Positions 1 to 6,196 of a stretch of DNA of 11,092 nt are shown here, piece by piece. The position numbers and the translations under genes were made by a program. The notes beneath the pieces were generated by a model. That model was not told where the DNA came from. It ran no database searches and saw only the letters and a program-made list of their open reading frames with translations. The first letter of the stretch is position 1. Every line of letters begins with the position of its first letter. The stretch lies in assembly GCA_002333405.1 (NCBI GenBank), contig DDBH01000016.1, forward strand, positions 35,809 to 46,900, in the 5' to 3' direction. Source of the stretch: Micrococcales bacterium UBA2037 (lineage in GTDB: Bacteria; Actinomycetota; Actinomycetes; Actinomycetales; Microbacteriaceae).

Positions 1-282
1 ATTGCCTGGAAGGCCTACCTGATTTCACTCAATGGAAGCCAGCCACCAGTGGTTGATGGCATGACTGCAGCTGAGCGCTTCCTGATTTCTTGGGCACAGT
101 GCTGGCGAGCGATGAGCCGCGAAGAGATTGCCATTCAGCGCTTAGCCACCGACCCGCACTCTCCCGCAGAGTTCCGTTGCAACCAGGTGGTGAAAAATCT
201 GGATATCTTCCACGACACCTTCAAAACCAGCGAGTCTGACCCAATGTGGCTGGCACCTGACAAGCGCGTGGTGATCTGGTGA
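1..282 (+). CDS. M13-family zinc metallopeptidase (neprilysin/PepO-like), C-terminal fragment
   Basis: Frame 1 is open from the window edge to TGA at 280-282, giving the last 93 residues of a gene that starts outside the window. The tail matches the C-terminal signature of M13 peptidases. It has a W-A-Q-x-W-R segment (residues 31-36 of the fragment), then DPHSPAEFR (51-59), and it ends in MWLAPDKRVVIW, the usual M13 terminus. By analogy with human neprilysin, His53 corresponds to the transition-state His711 and Arg59 to the substrate-binding Arg717. The HExxH and ExxxD zinc-binding motifs must lie upstream, out of view. The family cleaves peptides of up to about 40 residues; bacterial members are cytoplasmic or secreted, and this fragment cannot show which. 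The stop overlaps the start of the next gene as GTGA, so the two are probably co-transcribed and translationally coupled. Confidence 0.93.
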   Translation: MAWKAYLISLNGSQPPVVDGMTAAERFLISWAQCWRAMSREEIAIQRLATDPHSPAEFRCNQVVKNLDIFHDTFKTSESDPMWLAPDKRVVIW

Positions 283-830
283 AGCTCTGGTTCCGAATCC
301 TCTATGTGATGCTGACCTGGCGCAAGCGCCCCAAGGTAACAATCGATGAAGTCTCGAGCCTCACGCTCAGGGTTTTACCCAGTGACCTGGACATTTATAA
401 CCACATGAACAATGGGGTGTTTCTAACCCTGATGGACATCGGTCGCTATGACCAGGGACTTCGGACTGGCTTCTGGAGACAGTGGAACAAAAAGGGCTGG
501 TATCCGATTGTTGTGAACTCAACCATCAGTTACCGAAAGTCACTAGAGCCGTGGCAGAAGTTTCAGCTTGAAACCAAGGTGATCGGCTGGGACGACGTTG
601 CCTATTACATCGAGCAGCGCTTTGTTAGAAACGGCGAGATTTACGCTCGCGCAATCATGCGCGGCAGATTCCTCAAGCGGTCCTGGGGAATCCTCACTCC
701 GCAAGAAGTGATGGAAGGCTCTGGCGGTTGGCCAGGGAAAGAACCTACAGTTCCAGAATGGGTGTTGCGCTGGGCAAAGGACACGCAACTGCCAAAGGGC
801 AAGGAGCCCGCTCCTAGCAACTGGGACTAG
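279..830 (+). CDS. Hot-dog fold thioesterase-like protein (4HBT_2 / THEM6-like)
   Basis: This 183-residue protein starts with GTG at 279, sharing GTGA with the preceding stop codon; no Shine-Dalgarno is evident, so reinitiation is likely. Residues 36-56 carry the hot-dog signature: an Asp, then DIYNHMNNG, then a helix ending in DIGR. This is the pattern of PF13279-type thioesterases and THEM6-like proteins, with the central helix packed behind N-H-M-N-N. Further on are the strands typical of the fold, such as the S-I/V-x-Y-R-x-S-L segment (about 81-89) and E-Q-R-F (112-115). The N-terminus (about 1-14) is hydrophobic and aromatic and may lie on the membrane. Acyl-CoA thioester hydrolysis is the usual activity of the superfamily, but members of this branch are poorly characterised, so the substrate is unknown. 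The link to the M13 peptidase is by operon structure only. Confidence 0.8.
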   Translation: MKLWFRILYVMLTWRKRPKVTIDEVSSLTLRVLPSDLDIYNHMNNGVFLTLMDIGRYDQGLRTGFWRQWNKKGWYPIVVNSTISYRKSLEPWQKFQLETKVIGWDDVAYYIEQRFVRNGEIYARAIMRGRFLKRSWGILTPQEVMEGSGGWPGKEPTVPEWVLRWAKDTQLPKGKEPAPSNWD

Positions 831-1156
831 CTAGCACCTGGCCAACGGCAGGCCGCTACCGCATCCTCGATCGAGCCCTTTAGTAGGTCATGGGTGTCCG
901 GATGTTTCTCCATGTATTTGACTGTGTAGGAACAAACCGGAACAACCTTTTCGGTTCCTCGTGTCCGGATGTCTTGAAGAGATTCACGCAGCAAAATCGC
1001 GGCTAGGTTTTTGCCCTGGTGTTCTGGGTTCACCTCGGTGTGAACCAGATGAATCTCACCGGGCATCAGGCTGTAATCCATAAGGCCCACTCGATCTGAA
1101 CCCAAAAAGATTTCATAGCGGCGCTTGTCGCTATCGTGCACTACCGATGTGTCCAT
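827..1156 (-). CDS. Small GNAT-like N-acetyltransferase (YidJ/GNAT_acetyltr_2 type)
   Basis: The gene encodes 109 residues from ATG at 1156. The frame stays open upstream to 1186, but the chosen Met is preceded by an AAGAAAG-type ribosome site about 9 nt upstream, and a longer start would run into the divergent methyltransferase start. The core is that of the short acetyltransferases of PF14542. A strand carries H-L-V-H-T-E-V (about 36-42), then comes N-P-E-H-Q-G-K-N-L-A (43-52), the loop that binds acetyl-CoA pyrophosphate. The P-V-C-S-Y-T-V-K-Y segment (73-81) is the conserved cysteine-containing strand of this subfamily, which usually ends with a short H-P-x-x-H-D-L-L-like tail. Substrates are generally unknown; small-molecule or protein amine acetylation is the expected chemistry. 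Its TAG stop and the TAG stop of the thioesterase lie on the same CTAG at 827-830. Confidence 0.82.
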   Translation of the reverse strand: MDTSVVHDSDKRRYEIFLGSDRVGLMDYSLMPGEIHLVHTEVNPEHQGKNLAAILLRESLQDIRTRGTEKVVPVCSYTVKYMEKHPDTHDLLKGSIEDAVAACRWPGAS

Positions 1157-1161
1157 GCTGT

Positions 1162-1167
1162 TAATCT
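1162..1167 (+). promoter_or_regulatory. Candidate -10 box (TAATCT) of a near-leaderless methyltransferase mRNA
   Basis: TAATCT fits the actinobacterial -10 consensus TANNNT and ends 8 nt before the ATG at 1176. A transcript would therefore start at, or one or two bases before, the start codon. No Shine-Dalgarno lies in the 19-bp divergent spacer, which supports a leaderless reading. No clear -35 hexamer is visible. Confidence 0.45.
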
Positions 1168-1175
1168 TTCTTGTT

Positions 1176-2015
1176 ATGGCTACCAATCAGGTTATCAATG
1201 CGGAGAACCTTGGCACACTGAAATCCTTGCCAGACAAAAGCTTTCAACTTATCTACATCGACCCACCGTTCAACACCGGCCGAAAGCAAGTCAGAACCAA
1301 CCGGACCTCTACCGAGAGCAAAACCGGGAACCTGGGGTTTCAGGGCAAGAGGTATGAGCAGGTAGTTAACACTGTCTTGTCCTACGACGATGAGTTTGCC
1401 GATTACTGGGCCTTTTTGGAGCCGAGGCTGATCGAGGCGCATCGATTATTGAAACAAACTGGAACCCTCTACCTCCACCTTGACTATCGCGAAGCCCACT
1501 ACGCAAAGGTGCTGCTTGATGCTCTGTTTGGAAGAGAGTGCTTTCTAAACGAAATCATCTGGGCCTACGACTATGGCGGGAAGTCCAAGAGTCGCTGGCC
1601 CGCGAAACACGACACCATCCTGGTTTATGTGAAGGATCCGGATAACTACTACTTCAATTCCGAAGAGGTAGACCGAGAGCCATATATGGCTCCCGGGCTA
1701 GTTACGAAAGAGAAGGTGGAAAAAGGCAAGCTGCCAACCGATGTTTGGTGGCACACAATTGTTTCGCCAACCGGAAAAGAAAAGACCGGCTACCCAACCC
1801 AGAAACCCCTTGGCATCCTGAGGCGAATAATCTCGGCCAGCACCAAACAGGGTGATCGAGTGCTGGACTTCTTTGCCGGGTCTGGAACAACCGCTCACGC
1901 AGCCTGGGAACTGAAGCGAGAGTTTGTGGTGATTGATCAGAACCCGGAATCACTAAAGGTAATCAGGCAGCGGCTTGACGATCTCGGCGTGAACTACGAC
2001 TATCACCAGAAATAA
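1176..2015 (+). CDS. Solitary site-specific DNA methyltransferase (N6-adenine/N4-cytosine, beta class)
   Basis: The protein is 279 residues long from ATG at 1176. The frame is open further upstream to 1125, but that extension would overlap the divergent gene and lacks homology-like sequence. Motif order assigns it to the beta class: catalytic motif IV, IYIDPPFNTG (about 26-35), comes first, and the S-adenosylmethionine-binding motif I, DFFAGSGTT (231-239), lies near the C-terminus. The middle contains N-E-I-I-W and K-H-D-T-I-L, and T-G-Y-P-T-Q-K-P precedes motif I. Members of this class transfer a methyl group to exocyclic amines of adenine or cytosine. DPPF favours N6-adenine, but the target site cannot be read from sequence. 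There is no restriction endonuclease gene beside it, so it is probably an orphan methylase, either regulatory or a remnant. The last 53 bp overlap the 3' end of the thiamine permease on the other strand. Confidence 0.92.
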   Translation: MATNQVINAENLGTLKSLPDKSFQLIYIDPPFNTGRKQVRTNRTSTESKTGNLGFQGKRYEQVVNTVLSYDDEFADYWAFLEPRLIEAHRLLKQTGTLYLHLDYREAHYAKVLLDALFGRECFLNEIIWAYDYGGKSKSRWPAKHDTILVYVKDPDNYYFNSEEVDREPYMAPGLVTKEKVEKGKLPTDVWWHTIVSPTGKEKTGYPTQKPLGILRRIISASTKQGDRVLDFFAGSGTTAHAAWELKREFVVIDQNPESLKVIRQRLDDLGVNYDYHQK

Positions 2016-3381
2016 CAAACACAACCAACGCAACCAAGACAATAAACAGGCTGGCAGCGGTCATCGCCATGCCCAGATTCTCAGCGCCCGGTCTAGAAAT
2101 CAGTCTGAACAAAACCAGGGGCAGAGTTGCATCTGACCCGTAGGCAAGGAAACTAGCGGCCCCAAATTCACCTAGTGAACCAAGAGCCACAAACGCTGCT
2201 GCGACAGTTATGGGCTTTCTCACTAGCGGCCCTTCCACCGACGAAAACATTCGCCAGCCAACTGCTCCGTCAATCATGGCCGCGTCGCGAATCTCAACCG
2301 AGACCGCCTGTCTGGCAGGCCGCATCACCTGGTAACTCAGCGGAATCAAGAACAGGCTCTGCACAATCGGAACCAGCACCCAGCTGGTGCCAAAGCTAGT
2401 TGGAAGATATCCACTCAAGACCAAAAACAGCAACCCAAACACAACCGGTGAAATCCCAATCGGCAACAGCACCAAATAGCTGGTTCTCCGCTTGCCACTT
2501 GCAAGCCAGGCAATAGGCAGAGCAATAAGGCCCGCGACAACAAGGTTTCTAAGGCTGTTTCCGGTTGCCTCCAAGACAGACACGTTCAGCACATCTCTGG
2601 TTCCACGCCCTGCTAGGTTCATGAAGTTTCCAACAAGGCCTGGACCCATGCTCCAAGACCGCAGAAAAACTCCACCAATCACAATCACTATCGCGACCAA
2701 CAAGCCAAGGCTCATGATCTGGCCAAGACGGCTTTTGCGATGCGTTGATTCAATCCCACCAAATAGCTCGCTGGGTTCTGCGCGAATGGCTCGGGCGAGG
2801 ATGAAGAACCCGAGCGTGACGGCTGTCTGCAAACCGGCCAGTAGCAACGCAAAACCCAAATCAAGATCGCGAAGCGCCGCCGTAGCGATCCTTGTCTCGA
2901 GGGTTTCAACCTGTCCCTGGCCAAGCGTTAGCACCAGTCCGTAGCTGGTCGCACTATAGAGAGCAACCAGTAGCGCCGCAGACAGAATGCCGCTTAGCTG
3001 TTGAGGCAATTCAATCTCTAGTCGAGCCCGCAGGCTCGATGCACCATCCAGGCTGGCAGCTTCGATTTGATCTTTAGGAACCTGGCTAGCTGCAACCACA
3101 CTTGCCATGAAACCGGCATTCATCAGAACGTGCGCAGAGATGATCCAAAATATTCCAGTTATGGAATTGATTTCAGTTGCCTGCAGTGGCAACAGCGTTA
3201 GTCCGATTAGAAACGGTGGAAGCAGGAATGGAATCAAGACCAACGAGGAAACTAGTCGTTTAGTGCGTTGACCTAGACCTGCCATCCAGTTGCCAACGGG
3301 GTAGCCAATAAACGCTGAAACCACCGCACTGAAACTAGCGATCAGTGCGGTGGTTGTGAACAGCTCAAAGTTAGTTGTCAA
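1963..3381 (-). CDS. thiP: Thiamine-type ABC transporter permease, fused two-domain (ThiP-like)
   Basis: This 472-residue integral membrane protein has about twelve hydrophobic segments in two homologous halves, each with the EAA loop that docks the ATPase: EAASLDGA at 107-114 and DAAMIDGA at 366-373. The late segment L-G-E-F-G-A-A-S-F (about 402-410), followed by T-L-P-L-V-L-F, resembles the end of ThiP. E. coli ThiP is about 536 residues, so this one is somewhat short. The start is TTG at 3381, overlapping the upstream gene's end by 11 bp. The first in-frame ATG falls about 33 codons later, inside or after the first membrane span, so TTG is preferred. The gene sits second in a TPP-riboswitch operon after the binding protein. 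The expected third gene (ThiQ-like ATPase) is absent; the 3' end instead overlaps the methyltransferase. Thiamine is the likely substrate; a pyrimidine precursor is possible. Confidence 0.88.
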   Translation of the reverse strand: MTTNFELFTTTALIASFSAVVSAFIGYPVGNWMAGLGQRTKRLVSSLVLIPFLLPPFLIGLTLLPLQATEINSITGIFWIISAHVLMNAGFMASVVAASQVPKDQIEAASLDGASSLRARLEIELPQQLSGILSAALLVALYSATSYGLVLTLGQGQVETLETRIATAALRDLDLGFALLLAGLQTAVTLGFFILARAIRAEPSELFGGIESTHRKSRLGQIMSLGLLVAIVIVIGGVFLRSWSMGPGLVGNFMNLAGRGTRDVLNVSVLEATGNSLRNLVVAGLIALPIAWLASGKRRTSYLVLLPIGISPVVFGLLFLVLSGYLPTSFGTSWVLVPIVQSLFLIPLSYQVMRPARQAVSVEIRDAAMIDGAVGWRMFSSVEGPLVRKPITVAAAFVALGSLGEFGAASFLAYGSDATLPLVLFRLISRPGAENLGMAMTAASLFIVLVALVVFVISGDSRSSRRDRQAAA

Positions 3382-4324
3382 ACACGTCCGACCAGTCGGT
3401 CAACCATCGCTCTCGATTTGAGTTGATGTCCAGGTCAGAACCAATCACGCTCTCGGCTGGCTTGGCAAACTTTGCCAAGCTCTCCGGAACTTCGACAGCG
3501 CTGTTGGCCGGATAGACATACATCGACTCCGGAACTGAGGCCTGGAAGGAATCGCCCTGCAGGAAGTCAACTAGCGCCTCTGCACCGGCTTGGTTTTGGT
3601 TGCCCTTCAGGACACCGGCAAACTCGGTTTGACGGAAGCACTCGGTCAGTAGCGCAGCAGACCCAGGTGTGCCATCTTCCTTTACCTCCGCTGATGGAGA
3701 CGAGGCGTAGCTCAGAACAATTGGGCGGTCACCGCCATAGCGAGTGAAGTCAACGAAGTAGGCATCTTCCCAGCTACCAGTCACCTTCAGGTCGTTGTCA
3801 CGAATTGAACGCCAATAAGCGAACACCTCCATGCTGGTGTCAAAGCCAGCGTGAGTGGTGGCAAGGAAGGCAAGACCAGGCGATGAGAAGTTGGGGTTCG
3901 TGACCACGGTTAGTCCGCGGTACTGCTCTTGACCTAGTTCGCGCCAGCTAGCAGGAGGCGTAATTCCATTCTCGGCGAACCAGTCGATGTCGTAGTTGAA
4001 GCAGACATCGGAGTAGTCGATGGCTTTGAAATCTCCATCGACTATGTCGTTATCCAGCGCTACCCCCTGGAAGGTGTTGTCGATGCCAAAGAAGGCATCT
4101 GCAACAGGAGCGTTTTTGGTCAGCACCAACTGATTAGTAAGTGAGCCAGTGTCACCAAGCCTGATGATTTCCAGTTCAAACCCGGTCTCATCTTGGAAGG
4201 ACTGAATCAGTTCATCGCTGATCGCAAACGAGTCGTGAGCGGCCAGGCGAACCAGGGTGGTTTCTTGAGTTGTGCAGCCAGCAAGGGCGAGGGCTGCTAT
4301 TGCTAATACAGCTATTTTTTTCAT
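3371..4324 (-). CDS. thiB: Thiamine-type ABC transporter substrate-binding lipoprotein (ThiB/TbpA-like)
   Basis: The protein is 317 residues long from ATG at 4324, with AAAGG at 4331-4335 placed 6 nt upstream as Shine-Dalgarno. It begins with a short lipoprotein signal peptide: Lys-Lys, a hydrophobic core, then the lipobox LAGC with acylated Cys17. The mature part has the fold signature of ThiB/TbpA-type iron/thiamine-class binding proteins: a first strand near V-R-L-A-A-H-D-S-F (about 25-33), then P-V-A-D-A-F-F-G-I-D-N (about 73-83), then P-P-A-S-W-R-E-L (about 123-130). It would capture thiamine (or its phosphates) outside the membrane and deliver it to the permease encoded directly downstream. 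Placement behind a TPP riboswitch is the strongest evidence for the substrate. A related precursor such as hydroxymethylpyrimidine cannot be excluded. Confidence 0.9.
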   Translation of the reverse strand: MKKIAVLAIAALALAGCTTQETTLVRLAAHDSFAISDELIQSFQDETGFELEIIRLGDTGSLTNQLVLTKNAPVADAFFGIDNTFQGVALDNDIVDGDFKAIDYSDVCFNYDIDWFAENGITPPASWRELGQEQYRGLTVVTNPNFSSPGLAFLATTHAGFDTSMEVFAYWRSIRDNDLKVTGSWEDAYFVDFTRYGGDRPIVLSYASSPSAEVKEDGTPGSAALLTECFRQTEFAGVLKGNQNQAGAEALVDFLQGDSFQASVPESMYVYPANSAVEVPESLAKFAKPAESVIGSDLDINSNRERWLTDWSDVFDN

Positions 4325-4326
4325 TT

Positions 4327-4350
4327 CGTGCCTTTCGTATAAGAGGCACG
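4327..4350 (-). promoter_or_regulatory. Shine-Dalgarno-sequestering hairpin of the TPP riboswitch expression platform
   Basis: Read on the minus strand, CGTGCCT (4350-4344) is perfectly complementary to AGGCACG (4333-4327), giving a 7-bp stem with a 10-nt loop. The right arm and loop end hold the AAAGG ribosome site of the binding protein, so folding would block translation initiation. The left arm shares CGTG with the CCCGTG segment (4352-4347) that can alternatively pair with CACGGG at 4450-4445. Confidence 0.6.
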
Positions 4351-4450
4351 GGTTAGAGATGTCTACCTACGCTGGCATTACCCGGATCAGGTTTGACGGT
4401 CGAAGACTTTGTCTAGTCTTCCTCTCAGTCCGGTTTACCGAACTCCCGTG
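4347..4450 (-). ncRNA. TPP (THI-box) riboswitch
   Basis: The minus strand shows the hallmark aptamer elements in order. GGGAG lies at 4447-4443. A P3 stem is formed by GTTCGG/CCGGAC (4443-4438 with 4433-4428) and leads into the invariant CTGAGA (4428-4423), which reads the pyrimidine of TPP. A second 6-bp stem follows, GAAGAC/GTCTTC (4421-4416 with 4407-4402). ACGG/CCGT (4449-4446 with 4399-4396) fits P2. Then comes the conserved ACCTGATCCGGGTAAT, with GCCAGCGTAGG closing the P4/P5 arm that reads the diphosphate. An outer CACGGG/CCCGTG pairing (4450-4445 with 4352-4347) can also form. The element ends about 20 nt before the start of the thiamine-binding lipoprotein gene, so high TPP should reduce thiamine uptake. 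No U-tailed terminator lies between it and the gene; control looks translational. Confidence 0.95.
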
Positions 4451-4456
4451 ATTACT

Positions 4457-4481
4457 AAAAATACTAACTGATTAAGTTAGT
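4457..4481 (-). terminator. Possible weak intrinsic terminator of the MFS gene
   Basis: The minus strand has a perfect 7-bp inverted repeat, ACTAACT (4481-4475) and AGTTAGT (4469-4463), with a 5-nt loop, followed by ATTTTT. The MFS stop codon TAA lies inside the left arm. The stem has only two G-C pairs, so strength is doubtful. It may separate the MFS unit from the riboswitch unit. Confidence 0.35.
4461..4466 (-). promoter_or_regulatory. Candidate -10 box (TAGTAT) for the riboswitch transcript
   Basis: On the minus strand TAGTAT fits TANNNT and would place the transcript start about 4 to 5 nt before the first riboswitch bases. It lies within the 26-bp gap after the MFS stop codon and overlaps the possible MFS terminator. 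There is no recognisable -35 box, so the operon could equally be read through from the MFS gene. Confidence 0.3.
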
Positions 4482-6168
4482 GGCTCATTCCAGCAGTTTT
4501 AGCCGACTCGGCTGCCTCCTGTGAAGCACTCTTGTCGCGAAGTGGAATTTCCTTGATGAACCAGCTGATCACGAACGCGGCTGCAACAAAGAAAATCGCA
4601 ACCAGGAACACCGTCAATGAAGATTCAACGAAGCCGATTCTGAACGGCAGCGTGAGCCTGTCATCGGCGCCGATCATGAACGATGAGTCCAGAGTGATCT
4701 GTTCGGCTGCCGAAGGACCACCCTGCAGCACTCCCAGAATCGCTTCATTGTCCGGGTTTGCCAGCACAGCTGGGTCTTGGGTTGCAGCAGCAATTCCCTC
4801 TCGAACGTCCGCTCGCTGGAATGCGCCGCCGATCTTGTCGGCCACCTGGCCAAACAGAATCGACATGAATACTGCGACACCGAAGGTTCCACCCATTTGG
4901 CGGAAGAAGGTGGCGGAGCTGGTGGCAACGCCAATGTCCTTCGCATCAACCGAGTTCTGGCTGGCAACCATGGTTGTCTGCATTAGCTGACCAAGACCCA
5001 AGCCGATCATGATCATTCCAATTGAGATGACCCAAATTGGCGTCGAGGCATCCAACATCAAAAGCATGTAGAGGTAGCCGAAGAACATCACTGCGGTTCC
5101 AGTGTTGAAAAAGATCCGATACTTTCCGGTGCTGGACATGATGCGTCCGGAGGTAATGGTCGCGGTCATCATTCCGGCAACCATTGGCAGCATCAGGAAT
5201 CCAGCCTCGGTTGGGCTGGCTCCATAAACAACCTGGATGATCAGTGGCAGCACGATCATTCCACCGAACATTCCAATTCCAATAATGAAGCCCATGATCT
5301 GGGTTCTGGCAAATGTTGGCTCTTTGAAAATAGCCAGTGGGATCAGCGCAGCTGAACCCATGCGCTTCTCAATCAGAATGAAGCTGACGATTCCAAATAG
5401 GCCAGTTGCATACATTGCGATGGACAGCGGGCTGCCCCAACCCCATTCACGACCCTGCTCTGCAACCAGCAATAGCGGCACAACAGCAAGGACGATGGTC
5501 ACGGCGCCCCACCAGTCAATTTTCTGAGGTCGTGGTGTGTGAGGGACGTGCAAGAAGGTGACCACCATGAACAGTGAAACCGCACCAATTGGCAGGTTCA
5601 TCAAAAAGATCCAGCGCCAGCCTTCGATGAACAGCAGCTCACCTGATCCAGCAAGCGCTCCACCAATGACCGGGCCTAGAACCGAAGAGGTTCCAAAGAC
5701 AGCCAGGAACATACCCTGGTACTTGGCACGCTCCTTTGGCGGAACAATGTCGGCGACGATTGTTAGCGCGAGCGAGAATAAACCACCAGCACCAAGACCC
5801 TGAAGAGCGCGATAGCCGGCAAGCTCAACCATTGTGTTTGCAAGGCCGGCGGTTGCAGAGCCTGCAATAAATATGGCGATAGCGGCGATGAATAGTGGCC
5901 TGCGGCCGAAGATGTCCCCGAGCTTGCCATAGATAGGCGTGCTCATGGTTGAAGTGATGAGGTAGGCAGTTGTTGCCCAGGCCTGCAGCGACAGACCACC
6001 GAGGTCATCGGCGATTGTGCGCATTGCAGCACCGACCACAGACTGGTCTAGGGCTGCAAGAAACATTCCAGACATAAGACCGATAAGAACGATCCAGATT
6101 TGCCTGGGTGTCATGGTTCCGGATTGGGCTGCCTTTTTTGCGGCTTCCCGAGAAGTGTTCTGGGCCAA
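4477..6168 (-). CDS. MFS drug/metabolite exporter, DHA2 (EmrB/QacA) family, 14 TM
   Basis: The protein is 563 residues, the usual length of 14-helix DHA2 proton antiporters. Motif D1 is in helix 1 (L-D-Q-S-V-V-G, about 40-46, through T-I-A-D-D-L-G). Motif A is the loop GKLGDIFGRRP (81-91). Motif B falls near Y-R-A-L-Q-G-L-G-A-G-G (119-129). Motif C, the antiporter motif, is G-T-S-S-V-L-G-P-V-I-G-G (159-170). A large periplasmic loop before the last helix (about 445-505) is also typical. The start is TTG at 6168, supported by GGAG 5 nt upstream; the next Met is 18 codons in. Such pumps export cationic drugs, dyes or metabolites using the proton gradient; the substrate cannot be predicted. Although upstream of the riboswitch operon, nothing in it points to thiamine. 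Its promoter must lie in the 28-bp spacer or inside the divergent carboxypeptidase gene. Confidence 0.92.
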   Translation of the reverse strand: MAQNTSREAAKKAAQSGTMTPRQIWIVLIGLMSGMFLAALDQSVVGAAMRTIADDLGGLSLQAWATTAYLITSTMSTPIYGKLGDIFGRRPLFIAAIAIFIAGSATAGLANTMVELAGYRALQGLGAGGLFSLALTIVADIVPPKERAKYQGMFLAVFGTSSVLGPVIGGALAGSGELLFIEGWRWIFLMNLPIGAVSLFMVVTFLHVPHTPRPQKIDWWGAVTIVLAVVPLLLVAEQGREWGWGSPLSIAMYATGLFGIVSFILIEKRMGSAALIPLAIFKEPTFARTQIMGFIIGIGMFGGMIVLPLIIQVVYGASPTEAGFLMLPMVAGMMTATITSGRIMSSTGKYRIFFNTGTAVMFFGYLYMLLMLDASTPIWVISIGMIMIGLGLGQLMQTTMVASQNSVDAKDIGVATSSATFFRQMGGTFGVAVFMSILFGQVADKIGGAFQRADVREGIAAATQDPAVLANPDNEAILGVLQGGPSAAEQITLDSSFMIGADDRLTLPFRIGFVESSLTVFLVAIFFVAAAFVISWFIKEIPLRDKSASQEAAESAKTAGMSH

Positions 6169-6173
6169 TTGGT

Positions 6174-6177
6174 CTCC
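6174..6177 (-). promoter_or_regulatory. Shine-Dalgarno (GGAG) that fixes the MFS TTG start
   Basis: GGAG on the minus strand ends 5 nt before TTG at 6168-6166. It is the only good ribosome site near the N-terminus and supports the rare TTG start over the later ATG at codon 19. Confidence 0.6.
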
Positions 6178-6183
6178 AAGATT

Positions 6184-6189
6184 TAGGGT
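6184..6189 (+). promoter_or_regulatory. Candidate -10 box (TAGGGT) of a leaderless VanY-like mRNA
   Basis: TAGGGT matches TANNNT and ends exactly 7 nt before GTG at 6197, the spacing expected if the G of the start codon is the first transcribed base. The AGGG within it could instead act as a Shine-Dalgarno 8 nt from GTG, so the two readings compete. Confidence 0.4.
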
Positions 6190-6196
6190 TTTAGAC

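Noticed and set aside
1125..1175. 17-codon upstream extension of the methyltransferase
   Set aside because: It would need a TTG start without ribosome site and would overlap the divergent GNAT start; ATG at 1176 fits the -10 box and the family N-terminus.
2492..2944. 150-codon plus-strand open frame antisense to the permease
   Set aside because: Its sequence is Pro/Arg/Ser-rich with no fold or motif, and the opposite strand clearly encodes a conserved permease; it is a shadow frame.
4532..4990. 152-codon plus-strand open frame antisense to the MFS gene
   Set aside because: It lies inside a complete DHA2 transporter gene and shows low-complexity composition; no start signal supports it.
6017..6196. 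60-codon upstream extension of the VanY-like gene
   Set aside because: The region is antisense to the MFS N-terminus, and the GTG at 6197 has appropriate upstream signals and begins right before the membrane anchor.
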